Positions 34,519 to 43,223 of a stretch of 64,000 nucleotides of DNA are shown in pieces. Made by a program: the position numbers and the translations under genes. The DNA is from Myxococcales bacterium 68-20 (GTDB lineage Bacteria; Myxococcota_A; Polyangia; Polyangiales; Polyangiaceae). Numbering within the stretch: position 1 is the first letter of the stretch; the number at the start of each line of letters is the position of its first letter. The notes under the pieces were generated by a model. That model worked only from the letters and a program-made list of their open reading frames with translations, made no database searches and was not told where the DNA came from. The DNA lies in contig MKVQ01000005.1 of assembly GCA_001899635.1 (NCBI GenBank), positions 248,001 through 312,000 of the forward strand, in the 5' to 3' direction.

Positions 34519-35955
34519 TTGGGCCGCTACCTCGTCCACACCTTCGGCTGTCAGATGAACGCGCACGACTCCGACCGTATGGAGGAGGTACTGCGCGCAC
34601 ACGGCTGGACCAACGCAGAGTCGGTCGAGGACGCAGACCTCGTCGTGCTCAACACGTGCAGCGTCCGCGAGAAGGCCGAGCAGAAGCTCCGCAGCGAGGT
34701 CGGCAAGCTCGCGCCGCTCAAGAACCGCAAGAACCGCGGGCTCGTGCTCGCCGTCGCGGGGTGCGTCGCCCAGCAGGAGGGTGAGAAGCTCCTCGCGCGC
34801 GTCTCCCATCTCGACCTCGTGATCGGCCCGGACAACCTCGCCGAGCTTCCGATGCTCGTCGCCGACCAGATGGCCGGGGCTCCGCCGCGCGCCCGGACGG
34901 TCTTCGACCTCGACGCTCCGCGCTTCCTCGCGGCCGCCCCCGAGCCCGGGGCAACGCCGGTGAGCACGTTCGTCACGACGATGAAGGGCTGCGACGAGCG
35001 CTGCTCGTTCTGCATCGTCCCGTACACGCGCGGCCCGGAGCGCTACCGTCCCTCCGGGGAGATCATCGACGAGGTCGCCCGCTGGGTCGACAGCGGCGCG
35101 CGCGAGGTCACGCTCCTCGGGCAGACGGTCGACAGCTACCGCGATCCGTCGCTCCCGCCGCCCGCATCGGACGACCCGGACGAGAGCCAGTTCCCCTCCC
35201 TGCTCCGCGCGATCGCCACGCGGGTGCCGGGCCTCCGCCGCCTCCGCTACACGAGCCCCCATCCCCGTCACGCGACGGCGGCGCTCGCGGCGGCGCACGC
35301 CGAGCTCGATGTGCTTGCGCATCACGTGCACATGCCCGTTCAGTCGGGCAGCGACCGGATGCTCAAGCGGATGATCCGCCGCTACACCCGCGCCGAGTAC
35401 ACCGAGCGCGTCCGGCGCCTGCTCGCGACGCGCCCCGACATGACGATCTCGACGGATGTGATCGTCGGCTTCCCCGGGGAGACCGAGCAGGACTTCCAGG
35501 CGACGCTCGATCTCGTCCGTGACATCGGCTTCGTCGGGCTCTTCGGCTTCAAGTATTCGCCGCGTCCCTTCACGCCCGCGCTCAAGCTGGCGGACGACGT
35601 CCCGGAGGCCGAGAAGAGCGAGCGCCTCGCGCGCCTGTTCGAGGTCGCCGAGGCACAGACGCGCGCTCACTTGGCGACCCTCGTGGGGACGCGCCAGGAG
35701 GTCCTCGTCGAGGGGCCCGGCAAGACGCCGAAGAGCTGGGAGGGACGCACGGCGCGCAACGAGATCGTCCACGTCGACGGCCGGCCGGCGGAAGGCCGAG
35801 GGCTCGCGGGCGAGGTCGTCGAGGTCGAGATCCGCCAGGCCTTCAAGCACTCCCTCGCCGGCGAGCTCACGGCCAAGGCGATCGAGCTGCTGCCGCTCGA
35901 GAGCGGCGTCGCAAGGCCCTCACGGAAGCGGCGAGCGCTGCCGCTGGTGCTCTGA
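34519..35955 (+). CDS. miaB: tRNA-2-methylthio-N6-isopentenyladenosine synthase MiaB
   Basis: Radical-SAM methylthiotransferase that adds a methylthio group to i6A37 of tRNA. The N-terminal UPF0004 domain has C11, C47 and C82 (HTFGCQMN, NTCSV, AGCV) for the auxiliary cluster. The radical-SAM cysteines are C158, C162 and C165 in GCDERCSFCIVPYTRG. A C-terminal TRAM domain follows (VLVEGPGKTP...NEIVHVDG). At 478 aa it is full length. I start at TTG 34519 (GRYLVHTFGCQMN); a nearby ATG at 34505 is out of frame, and the huge upstream extension of the track ORF is shadow. Its TGA overlaps the next ATG. Confidence 0.95.
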   Translation: MGRYLVHTFGCQMNAHDSDRMEEVLRAHGWTNAESVEDADLVVLNTCSVREKAEQKLRSEVGKLAPLKNRKNRGLVLAVAGCVAQQEGEKLLARVSHLDLVIGPDNLAELPMLVADQMAGAPPRARTVFDLDAPRFLAAAPEPGATPVSTFVTTMKGCDERCSFCIVPYTRGPERYRPSGEIIDEVARWVDSGAREVTLLGQTVDSYRDPSLPPPASDDPDESQFPSLLRAIATRVPGLRRLRYTSPHPRHATAALAAAHAELDVLAHHVHMPVQSGSDRMLKRMIRRYTRAEYTERVRRLLATRPDMTISTDVIVGFPGETEQDFQATLDLVRDIGFVGLFGFKYSPRPFTPALKLADDVPEAEKSERLARLFEVAEAQTRAHLATLVGTRQEVLVEGPGKTPKSWEGRTARNEIVHVDGRPAEGRGLAGEVVEVEIRQAFKHSLAGELTAKAIELLPLESGVARPSRKRRALPLVL

Positions 35956-36479
35956 TGCCGATCTACTCCCACAAGGGCGTGACCCCGCGCATCGGAGAAC
36001 GCGTGTATCTCGCACCGAACGCGACCGTCATCGGCGACGTCGTGATCGGCGACGACTCGAGCGTGTGGTTCGGGGCCGTGCTCCGCGGCGACGTCTTCCC
36101 CATCCGGATCGGCGCGCGAACGAACATCCAGGACAACGCCGTCGTCCATGTCACCGGGGGAAAGGCAGAGACGTCGATCGGCGATGACGTGACGGTGGGT
36201 CACCTCGCGCTCATCCACGGCTGCACGGTCGGAAACCGCTGCCTGGTCGGGATGGGCAGCATCGTGCTGGACGGAGCGGTCGTCGAAGACGAGTGCTTCA
36301 TCGCGGCCGGCGCCCTCGTGCCACCCGGGATGCGCGTCGCCCGCCGCTCCCTCATGGTCGGTCGCCCGGCGCGAATGGCTCGGGTCCTCGACGACGCCGC
36401 CCTCGCCGATATCGCAAACGCTGGCGCGCTCTACATGCAGTACGCACGTGACTTCGCGACCGACCTGAAGCTCGTCTGA
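35955..36479 (+). CDS. Gamma-class carbonic-anhydrase-like protein (left-handed beta-helix)
   Basis: A 174-aa hexapeptide-repeat protein (IGDVVIGDDSSVWFGAVLRGD, TVGHLALIHGCTVGN, VGMGSIVLDGAVV) with the gamma-CA histidines in VVHV, VGHLAL and IHGC. In many bacteria the family acts as a CA or as an ion-binding acyltransferase relative; activity here is not certain. Start ATG at 35955 shares bases with the miaB stop (TGATG), so it is translationally coupled to it. Confidence 0.92.
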   Translation: MPIYSHKGVTPRIGERVYLAPNATVIGDVVIGDDSSVWFGAVLRGDVFPIRIGARTNIQDNAVVHVTGGKAETSIGDDVTVGHLALIHGCTVGNRCLVGMGSIVLDGAVVEDECFIAAGALVPPGMRVARRSLMVGRPARMARVLDDAALADIANAGALYMQYARDFATDLKLV

Positions 36480-36592
36480 GATCTGGACACGGATGGGCCC
36501 GGCGTGCCCCGCGTTCCGGAATCGGACAACGCGTGAAGAATCTACGCCGAAGTTAGCTCCCGTTAAGATTTCGCGCCTTAGTTTGCCTTGTT

Positions 36593-37147
36593 GTGGGACA
36601 GGACGACCAACGCGTCCGCCGCATCAAGCAATACGTTTTGAGGCGGCTGCGGGAGGAGCTCGGGAACGCTCCTCGGGGTGCACAGGCGAAGCTCGCCAAG
36701 AGCCTTAGTGTATCCGGCGCGCACCTCAGCAACATGCTTTCCTCGACACCGTCGCGTCAGCCGGGGGAGGACTTCCGCCGCAAGGTCGCGGCGCACTGGG
36801 GAGTGACGTACGCGCAGCTCGAGGCGCTCGCTCTGGGCGAAGAGCCGCCATCATCGATCCCGAAGGTCGTCAACGGGCGTAGCGACGCCACCCCGCCGAA
36901 CCTCGCTGCTGCCGCCGCCGAATACCTCTGGATGCACGAGCTCCCACACGAGCTCCGCGTGATCGTCCGCGAGCAGGCTCGGCAGCACTATGCGTTCACG
37001 CCGACCGACCTCTCTCGCGAGGAGTGGCAGCGCATCCTGACGGGCCTCGAGCGAGAGGCCCTGGCGCTCGTCGCCTACCGCTCACGGGCCGGCTCGAACG
37101 ACGACGACAACAACCGGCAGGCACGCAAGCGACGCGCTCGGACCTGA
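36593..37147 (+). CDS. XRE-type helix-turn-helix protein
   Basis: A 184-aa protein starting at GTG 36593. An N-terminal HTH lies near 25-75 (GAQAKLAKSLSVSGAHLSNMLSSTP...RKVAAHWGVTYAQLEALA). The C-terminal half holds an unrecognised helical domain (LAAAAAEYLWMHELPHELRVIVREQARQHYAF) and a basic tail (NNRQARKRRART). Probably a DNA-binding repressor. The gap upstream has an AT-rich patch where its promoter may lie. Target unknown. Confidence 0.78.
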   Translation: MGQDDQRVRRIKQYVLRRLREELGNAPRGAQAKLAKSLSVSGAHLSNMLSSTPSRQPGEDFRRKVAAHWGVTYAQLEALALGEEPPSSIPKVVNGRSDATPPNLAAAAAEYLWMHELPHELRVIVREQARQHYAFTPTDLSREEWQRILTGLEREALALVAYRSRAGSNDDDNNRQARKRRART

Positions 37148-37175
37148 CTCGACGCGGTCGGAGCCGCGGACGAAG

Positions 37176-37655
37176 TCAGGGACCGCCGACGACGCGAAGC
37201 TCGACGCGGACCACCCCGGCACGCACGATGTCCAGCTGCTCGGCGGCACGCTGCGAGAGATCGATGATCCGATGCGCAGCCCGGCCGTTCGGGCCCCGAT
37301 CGTTGATCCGCACGCGGACGGTGCGGCCGGTGTCGATCCGCCGGACCTCGACCCACGTCCCGAACGGAAGCTTCTTGTGGGCCGCAGTGAAGAGCCGTGG
37401 GTCGAAGCGCTCGCCGCTCGCCGTCGGCTTGCCCGCGAACGCGCGCCCGTACCAGCTCGCGAGGCCCACTTGCTCGAAGCTGGACGAGCCCGGAGCCGCC
37501 TCCTTCGTGCTCGCGCGTGCCTGCCCGCGGTCTACGCCCGGCGCTCGCGGAGGCGCTTCGTTCCTCGGCGCAGCACAACCGACCGCAAGGAAGGTAATCC
37601 CGAGGAGGGCGAAGCACGCGAGCCCGCGCCGGAGGTTGCCTGTCAGTACGTCCAC
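37176..37655 (-). CDS. rlpA: RlpA-like lipoprotein, double-psi beta-barrel
   Basis: A 159-aa lipoprotein with lipobox LAVGC near residue 27. A complete RlpA domain follows: VGLASWYGRAFAGKPTASGERFDPRLFTAAHKKLPFGTWVEVR and VRINDRGPNGRAAHRIIDLSQRAAEQLDI. Family members cleave denuded peptidoglycan at the septum. The catalytic-region residues H and D are present in AAHKKLP and NDRGP. There is no SPOR domain, as in many short homologues. Divergent from the sigma-factor gene. Confidence 0.92.
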   Translation of the reverse strand: MDVLTGNLRRGLACFALLGITFLAVGCAAPRNEAPPRAPGVDRGQARASTKEAAPGSSSFEQVGLASWYGRAFAGKPTASGERFDPRLFTAAHKKLPFGTWVEVRRIDTGRTVRVRINDRGPNGRAAHRIIDLSQRAAEQLDIVRAGVVRVELRVVGGP

Positions 37656-37935
37656 TCGTTCATTCCGTGCCGAAAGCGAAGCCCCCCGGTCGGGACACTA
37701 GTACAGCGCGCCGAGCTTGGTTCCGGGTTCCGCTCGCGCGTCGGACGACGCGTTTCGTTCGTGCACCGAGAAAGCCACGGTGCCGTCACGTCGTGGCGTA
37801 ACCTTTCGGGCATCGATCGTTACGCTCCATCGCCAGTGTTACGGCGAGTGTTACGCCTGTTACGCCGGACCGTAACACTCCGTCACATCGAGTTTCGATG
37901 TCATTTCCACAGGTTGAAGTTCGCTCTCCGCACGG
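37656..37935. other. Divergent regulatory region between rlpA and the sigma-factor operon
   Basis: About 280 bases (350 if the sigma factor starts at 38005). The left half shows nothing I can name. The right half holds the GTTACG box array. Confidence 0.6.
37797..37878. promoter_or_regulatory. Array of six GTTACG boxes (operator-like)
   Basis: GTTACG occurs at 37819, 37838, 37850 and 37859, and its inverse CGTAAC at 37797 and 37871. The inner boxes are spaced 9-12 bases apart, close to one helical turn, and two of them are the longer GTGTTACG facing an inverted CGTAACAC. Such clustering is far above chance in this GC-rich DNA. It ends 57 bases before the first possible sigma-factor start, and the rlpA start lies on the other side. 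Confidence 0.7.
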
Positions 37936-38667
37936 ATGAGGCTGGCACGCGAGGTGCTCCGAGGACTCCCGCCGGCGGGAACGACGCCGAGCGCTTTGGA
38001 GAGGATGCGAGAGATGATGAACGCCCCCCGCGAGTCCGGTTTCTTCCCCTGCATCGCTGCGGATCGCTTCGAAACCGACGACGACCTCGTCGCGGGGATG
38101 CTCGCGAACGACGCGGGGGCGTGGCGCGAGTTCCAGAGCCGCTACGACCGCCTCATCATCCGCTGCATCACCAAGGTGACGCGCCGCTTCGCTTCGATCG
38201 TGAGCCAGGACGACGTCCGCGAGGTCTACGCCACGCTCTACGTCTCGCTCCTCGCGAACGACATGCACAAGCTTCGCTCCTTCGATCCGGAGCGCGGAAA
38301 CCGCTTCTCGTCGTGGATCGGCCTCCTCGCGATCAACGCCGCTTACGACTACCTCCGCTCGCTCAAGCGCGAGCCGCAGAAGGAGTGCATCACCGAGGCG
38401 ATGGAGCTCGTGTGTCACCTCCCTGACCCCTTCGAGCTCACGAGCGAGCACGAGCGGGCGACGATCGCGCAGCAGACCCTCGAGGACTTCAGCGAGAAGG
38501 ACCGCGCCTTCGCGGCGCTCTACTTCGGCGAGGGCATGGATCCGCAGGCGATCGCCGACAAGATGAACATCAGCGTGAAGACCGTTTACTCGAAGAAGCA
38601 CAAGATCCAGTCCCGCCTCGAGTCGGTCCTCGCCGCGCGCACCTCGCCCCGCCGAATCGCGGCCTGA
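37936..38667 (+). CDS. Sigma-70 family RNA polymerase sigma factor (ECF-like)
   Basis: A 243-aa sigma factor. The region-2 segment AWREFQSRYDRLIIRCITKVTRRFASIVSQDDVREVYATLYVSLLANDMHKLRSFDPERGNRFSSWIGLLAINAAYDYLRSLKRE is clear. Region 4 with its HTH is LEDFSEKDRAFAALYFGEGMDPQAIADKMNISVKTVYSKKHKIQSRL. No region 1.1 or 3, as in ECF factors. MREMMNAPRE at 38005 is an equally good start. No anti-sigma gene is adjacent; instead a lipoprotein gene follows after 44 bases. It is probably first in an operon and may respond to whatever binds the GTTACG array. Confidence 0.9.
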   Translation: MRLAREVLRGLPPAGTTPSALERMREMMNAPRESGFFPCIAADRFETDDDLVAGMLANDAGAWREFQSRYDRLIIRCITKVTRRFASIVSQDDVREVYATLYVSLLANDMHKLRSFDPERGNRFSSWIGLLAINAAYDYLRSLKREPQKECITEAMELVCHLPDPFELTSEHERATIAQQTLEDFSEKDRAFAALYFGEGMDPQAIADKMNISVKTVYSKKHKIQSRLESVLAARTSPRRIAA

Positions 38668-38711
38668 GCTTCGCCCTCTCCTCCTCCACTGTTCCGTGCT
38701 AATCAGGAGCC

Positions 38712-39527
38712 GTGCACCTCGCGCGGCTCCTGTCCTTTTGTGCCTCGCTCACGCTCCTCGCAGGCGTCGCGTCCTGCGAATCCCGGGAGGGCGACCAGCC
38801 GTCGCCTTCGGTCGTCCCGCCCCCCGCGGGGAAGGACCACCGCATCCACGAGATCCGGGATCCGGAGAGCCCCACCAAGGCCGCCCACGAGTCCCAGGTC
38901 GCGGTGAGCGGCGCGGTCGTGATCGCGGTCGATCGGTTCGACGAGACGCAGAACGGCCGCAGCATCGGGACGATCTACGTCCAGGACCTCGGCTCGAAGG
39001 AGCCCTACTCGGGCATCAGCCTCTACAACCCGTCCTTCATCCCGGGCAACCTCCGCGTCGGTCCGGGTGACGCGCTCGATCTCCGCGGCCAGTTCCAGGA
39101 GAACCAGGACATCCCGTTGAAGTTCGCGCCCGGCGCCTTCCTGGTGCAGCTCGCGAACGCGGTCGGCACGTTCCGCTTCGACGCCAACGAGCCCGACCCG
39201 GTCGAGATCGACATCAAGGATCTCGAGACCTACGAGACCGGGAGCAAGTGGCTCAACATGCTCGTCACCGTGAAGAACGTCACGGTGAACGGCAAGCCGT
39301 TCGGGAGCGGAGGCCGGCGCAGCTACAACCTCGCGGCACCGATCGAGACGGAGCAGAGAGGCTGCGATACCCCCTTCCCCAAGGTCCCCACCCTCGTGAA
39401 CTCGCTCGCGGACCTCGAGCCGCTCCAGCTCGCAGAGGGCGCCACCGTCAAGTCGATCACCGGCGTCGTCACGTTCTTCTGCAATCTCCAGATCGCTCCC
39501 CGCAGCGTGAAGGACATCGTCCTCTGA
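38712..39527 (+). CDS. Lipoprotein with OB-fold-like body
   Basis: A 271-aa lipoprotein starting at GTG 38712. The signal ends in the lipobox GVASC (Cys ~22). The mature protein is beta-rich (SQVAVSGAVVIAVDRF, GTIYVQDLGS, GDALDLRGQFQE, LVTVKNVTVNGKPF, AEGATVKSITGVVTFF), a two-repeat pattern like secreted OB-fold modules. No catalytic motif is seen. It lies 44 bases after the sigma factor and 4 before the M16-like gene, so it is in the same unit. Confidence 0.8.
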   Translation: MHLARLLSFCASLTLLAGVASCESREGDQPSPSVVPPPAGKDHRIHEIRDPESPTKAAHESQVAVSGAVVIAVDRFDETQNGRSIGTIYVQDLGSKEPYSGISLYNPSFIPGNLRVGPGDALDLRGQFQENQDIPLKFAPGAFLVQLANAVGTFRFDANEPDPVEIDIKDLETYETGSKWLNMLVTVKNVTVNGKPFGSGGRRSYNLAAPIETEQRGCDTPFPKVPTLVNSLADLEPLQLAEGATVKSITGVVTFFCNLQIAPRSVKDIVL

Positions 39528-39531
39528 AGGG

Positions 39532-42039
39532 ATGCGCTCGAGAGGCATCAAGATAGCCGCTCCCTCTCGAGTCGTTCTTCGCCTCGTCGTCGTCGCGTCG
39601 GCGCTCGCTGCTTCCGTCGTCGGATGCGCGCCCCGAGCGCCCGCGCGGAGCGTAGAGAGCGGCGCGGCCCTCCTGCCCGACGTGCGTACGGCGAGCGGGC
39701 GACCGCCCGTCGTCCTCGTCGCGCGCGAAGGCGATCCTGCTGCGGCGATCGCCGTCGCGGTGACCACCACCGGGATCGCCTGGGGCGACGGCTCGGGTGA
39801 CGATCCCGAGGCGGCGACCGCCCTCGCAGGGCTCGTCGAGTCGCGCCTCCGCGCAAAGGCGATCGACGCCGCCGTCACGCCGTCGTGGGACGGGGTCCGC
39901 GCGTCGATGCTCGTGACGAGCGAGGCGGAGGCGCGCCGCCTCTCGGAGGCGCTCCGCGACGCCCTCGTCACCCCCGCGACCGAGGCGGACCTCGCGCCCG
40001 CACGACGCAAGCTCGCGGCGCTGGGGCAGCGACCGCTCCGCGACCGCGCGCTCGTTCGATGGGCGCGCTGCGTGGGGTCACCGCACGCGCTGCCCGAGCG
40101 CGCGGGGAAGGACTATGCGGAGGTCGACGTCGCGAGGCTCGAGCGATGGCGCACCGCCGGTGTCGGCCTCGGCCGCGTCGCGGTCGCCGTCACGGGTCCC
40201 TCCGCGATCGCCGAGACTGTCGCCTCGACGATCCTCGACGGCCCGGCGTGGAAGCGCGGAGCGGCGATCTCGAGGAGCCCCGAGAGCGCCGAGGTCTCCG
40301 TCGACGTCTTCGAGGCGGCGCCCGACCTCGCGGCCGTCCCCGTCCTGCACGCCACGCTCGACGTCGGCACGAGCAGCGCCGCGGTGACGACGGCGGAGGC
40401 GCTCGGTGATCCGCGCGGTCCGCTCGCAGCGCGCCTCTCGGAGCTCGACCTCCCGTTCCGTCTTCGCGAGGTGACCGGCGCGGCTCACGCGCGCGGCGGA
40501 TGCGTGGGCGTGGTGCTCGAAGCCGCGCCGTCCTCGCCGAGTGCTGCCGCCGGTGCGGACCTCGCCACGCGCGTGGCGGATGCCGTGGCGCTCGTCCGCC
40601 TCGAGGCTGCCGTCTTCCTCGCCGAGACCGGCACGGCGCGCGACGGGCGCGTGCTCTCGCGACGCTCGGGCGACGCACGCGAGGCCGCAGAGCGCGCCGC
40701 GTGGTGGGCGCTCGTCGATCAGTCGCTCGATCGACGGTCCGGAGGAGGCTCGATCACGCTGACCGTCCCGTCCCGTCGTGGGGCGAAAGATGCGGCGACC
40801 GAGCCCTCGCGCGACGCCCTCGCGTCCGCGGTCACACATGCGGCCGCTGCCTGGGACAAGCCCGTCGTCGAAGCGCGCTCCCGCATCGAGGCAGGACAGG
40901 GCGAGGCATGGGTCCTCGTCGGATCGCCGTGCGGGACGGACGGCGAGAACGACTCGGACGCGGGGCTCACCGCCCTCTTCGCGGCCGCCGCGGCCGACGG
41001 CGTGACGGCGTCGGCGGACGTCCGTATCGAACCGTGGGTGTCGACCGACGGCGCCGGCCTCCTCGTTCACGGCCCCGCGCGAGCGGGCGAGACGGCCGCC
41101 ACCCACGCGCGCCGCCTCGCGGACATCGCGGCCCGGAGCTTCGCGGCCGAGCCCATCTCGACCGCAGCCCTCTCACGCGCGCGCGCCGATCTCCTCCGCC
41201 GCGACGCACGAAACGGCGGCGCGGCCCTCTCCGTGCTCGCGTCGGCGCTCGCGCCGCAACATCCGTCGTGGGTCGTCCCCTGGGGCTCGGGCGAGCCGCT
41301 CGCGCGATCCGCGGACAGCGCCGTCCTCCTGCGCGCGCAGTCCCTCCGCAACGGACCGCTCCGCATCGCCGTCCTCGCGAACACGGATGCCTCGCAGGCG
41401 GACGCCGCCGTGCGTGCCGCCGATCGCTGGGTCACCCGGCGGACGAGCGAGGCGCGCGCCTGTCGTGCCCCCTCCGGCGCGCAGCCGCCGAAGCCGGGCA
41501 CCTACGCAGTGCCGCTGCGCCCGGGATCGATCCCCGAGGTGTACCTCGCGTTCCCCTTCCCGCCCGGTGACGAGGCTGGCTACGGCGCCGCGACCGTCGT
41601 CGCGGCGGCGCTGTCCGAAGGCGAGGACGCGCTCCTCGACAAGGCGCTCGGCGGATCATCGCCGCTCGCGCGCGAAGCCTCGGCTCGCGTGCTCGGCTGG
41701 CCACGCGCTCCGGCCCTCGTCGTCCGCGTCGTCGCCGCGCAGGCTTCGCTCGACGCGGCCGTGATGCAGGTGCGGGCGCTCGTCGATCGCCTCCACCAGA
41801 ACGGCCTCCCTGCTCCCGACTTCGACCGCGCGAAGGCCGCCCGCGCCCGGGCCGTCCTCGCCACCGCGCTCGACCCGCGGGCGCGCATCGTAGCGACGTG
41901 GCGCGGAGAGCCGATCGCCGCCGCCGAACCGTCGCGGGTGACGATCGAAGACGTGCGCGCATACGGGCAGAGGCACCTGGCCGAGGACACGATGGTGGTG
42001 GTCGCCTCGCGTCCCACGCGGCCGCCGGCGACGCCATGA
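39532..42039 (+). CDS. M16-like peptidase homologue, lipoprotein, no zinc motif
   Basis: An 835-aa lipoprotein (ALAASVVGCAP lipobox near residue 32). Its arrangement resembles two M16/pitrilysin halves: alternating alpha/beta with TLDVGTSSAAVTTAEALGDPRGPLAARLSELDLPFRLREVTGAAHARGGCVGV in the first half, and VPLRPGSIPEVYLAFPFPPGDEAGYGAATVVAAALSEGEDALLDKAL and VTIEDVRAYGQRHLAEDTMVVV in the second. I find no HxxEH anywhere, so it should lack protease activity and may be a chaperone or scaffold. Its stop overlaps the next ATG by 4 bases (ATGA). Assignment to M16 is by pattern, not by a catalytic site. Confidence 0.7.
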   Translation: MRSRGIKIAAPSRVVLRLVVVASALAASVVGCAPRAPARSVESGAALLPDVRTASGRPPVVLVAREGDPAAAIAVAVTTTGIAWGDGSGDDPEAATALAGLVESRLRAKAIDAAVTPSWDGVRASMLVTSEAEARRLSEALRDALVTPATEADLAPARRKLAALGQRPLRDRALVRWARCVGSPHALPERAGKDYAEVDVARLERWRTAGVGLGRVAVAVTGPSAIAETVASTILDGPAWKRGAAISRSPESAEVSVDVFEAAPDLAAVPVLHATLDVGTSSAAVTTAEALGDPRGPLAARLSELDLPFRLREVTGAAHARGGCVGVVLEAAPSSPSAAAGADLATRVADAVALVRLEAAVFLAETGTARDGRVLSRRSGDAREAAERAAWWALVDQSLDRRSGGGSITLTVPSRRGAKDAATEPSRDALASAVTHAAAAWDKPVVEARSRIEAGQGEAWVLVGSPCGTDGENDSDAGLTALFAAAAADGVTASADVRIEPWVSTDGAGLLVHGPARAGETAATHARRLADIAARSFAAEPISTAALSRARADLLRRDARNGGAALSVLASALAPQHPSWVVPWGSGEPLARSADSAVLLRAQSLRNGPLRIAVLANTDASQADAAVRAADRWVTRRTSEARACRAPSGAQPPKPGTYAVPLRPGSIPEVYLAFPFPPGDEAGYGAATVVAAALSEGEDALLDKALGGSSPLAREASARVLGWPRAPALVVRVVAAQASLDAAVMQVRALVDRLHQNGLPAPDFDRAKAARARAVLATALDPRARIVATWRGEPIAAAEPSRVTIEDVRAYGQRHLAEDTMVVVASRPTRPPATP

Positions 42040-43223
42040 CCTCGACGATCACGCCGTGGTGGGAGCGCGTCGAAGCGCTCGGCCCATGGTTCAAGATCGG
42101 CAGCGACGATGTCCGTCTCCTTCGCGACGGAGTCGAGGCGCTTCCGGCGATGCTCGCCGCGATCGCAACCGCCAAGCGCGAGATCCTCCTCGAGATGTAC
42201 TGGGTCGCGCCCGACGCCGTCGGAATCAAGTTCCGTGACGCGCTCGTCGAGAGGGCGCGCATCGGCGTCACCGTTCGCGTGATCTACGACGCCGTCGGCA
42301 GCCTGTCGATCACACCGAGCTTCTGGGATCCGCTCGTCCGCGCGGGCGGCGAGGTGCGCGAGTACCATCCTCTCTCTCCGCTCCGACCCGCCTTCGACCT
42401 GGCGCGCATCGAGCAGCGCGACCATCGCAAGATCCTCGTGGTCGACGGCGTCCGCGGCTTCACGGGCGGGATCAACCTCGCGCGGCCATGGCTCCCGCTC
42501 GAGGACGGCGGCGAGGCCTGGCGCGACGACGCGATCGAGGTCGTCGGCCACGCGTCATCCGAGCTTCGCACGCTCTTCTACAAGACGTGGCGCCGCATGG
42601 GCTTCCGCCGCCTACCGCACGATCCGCTCCGCTCGTTGTCGCTCCCGAACGACCTCGTGCCGTTGAGCAAGCGCCCATCGGGCAGGGTCTACGTGCTCGC
42701 CAGTCTCCGCCGGAGCAGGCGCAACCTGCGCCGCGAGTACCTCGCCCACCTGAACCGGGCAACGCGATCGATCGAGATCGCCAACTCGTACTTCATCCCC
42801 GACCGCAACGTCCGCAACGCGCTCTATCGCGCCGTCCTCCGCGGCGTGCGGGTCCGGGTGCTGGTTCCAACGAAGAGCGACGTCGCCATCGTCCAATTCG
42901 CCCTCGAGGCGATGTACGAGTCCTTGCTCCGCAACGGCGTCGAGATCTACTGCCACTCCGGCCCGATGATGCACGCGAAGACCGCGATCATCGACGACCG
43001 CTTCGCGACGATCGGCAGCTACAACCTCGACGAGCGCTCGCGAACGAAGAACCTCGAGGTGAACATCGCGGTCGCGGACGAGGCCTTCGCCACCTACGTG
43101 CGGAGGTGGTTCGATCGTGACCTCGAGACGGCCACGCACCTCGATCTCTACGAGTGGCGTGCGCGCCCCCTCGCCCGGAGGGGCGTCGAGTACATGGCCT
43201 ATGCGTTGAGGAAACTGTGGTGA
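42036..43223 (+). CDS. Cardiolipin-synthase-type phospholipase D family protein
   Basis: A 395-aa protein with two HKD motifs: HRKILVVD (H130, K132, D137) and HAKTAIID (H313, K315, D320), each followed by the typical G-G/S region (GFTGGINLA, IGSYNLDERS). Both catalytic sites are intact. ClsA/ClsB enzymes join two phosphatidylglycerols or related lipids. There are no N-terminal membrane helices, so it is closest to the soluble/peripheral ClsB-like form. The ATG overlaps the preceding stop, and the following ATG overlaps its stop, so all three genes are coupled. Likely works at the inner membrane. Confidence 0.92.
   Translation: MTSTITPWWERVEALGPWFKIGSDDVRLLRDGVEALPAMLAAIATAKREILLEMYWVAPDAVGIKFRDALVERARIGVTVRVIYDAVGSLSITPSFWDPLVRAGGEVREYHPLSPLRPAFDLARIEQRDHRKILVVDGVRGFTGGINLARPWLPLEDGGEAWRDDAIEVVGHASSELRTLFYKTWRRMGFRRLPHDPLRSLSLPNDLVPLSKRPSGRVYVLASLRRSRRNLRREYLAHLNRATRSIEIANSYFIPDRNVRNALYRAVLRGVRVRVLVPTKSDVAIVQFALEAMYESLLRNGVEIYCHSGPMMHAKTAIIDDRFATIGSYNLDERSRTKNLEVNIAVADEAFATYVRRWFDRDLETATHLDLYEWRARPLARRGVEYMAYALRKLW

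Noticed and set aside
37936-38667. An anti-sigma factor gene next to the sigma factor
   Set aside because: Neither neighbour (RlpA lipoprotein, OB-like lipoprotein) has a membrane-spanning anti-sigma layout, so I do not claim one.
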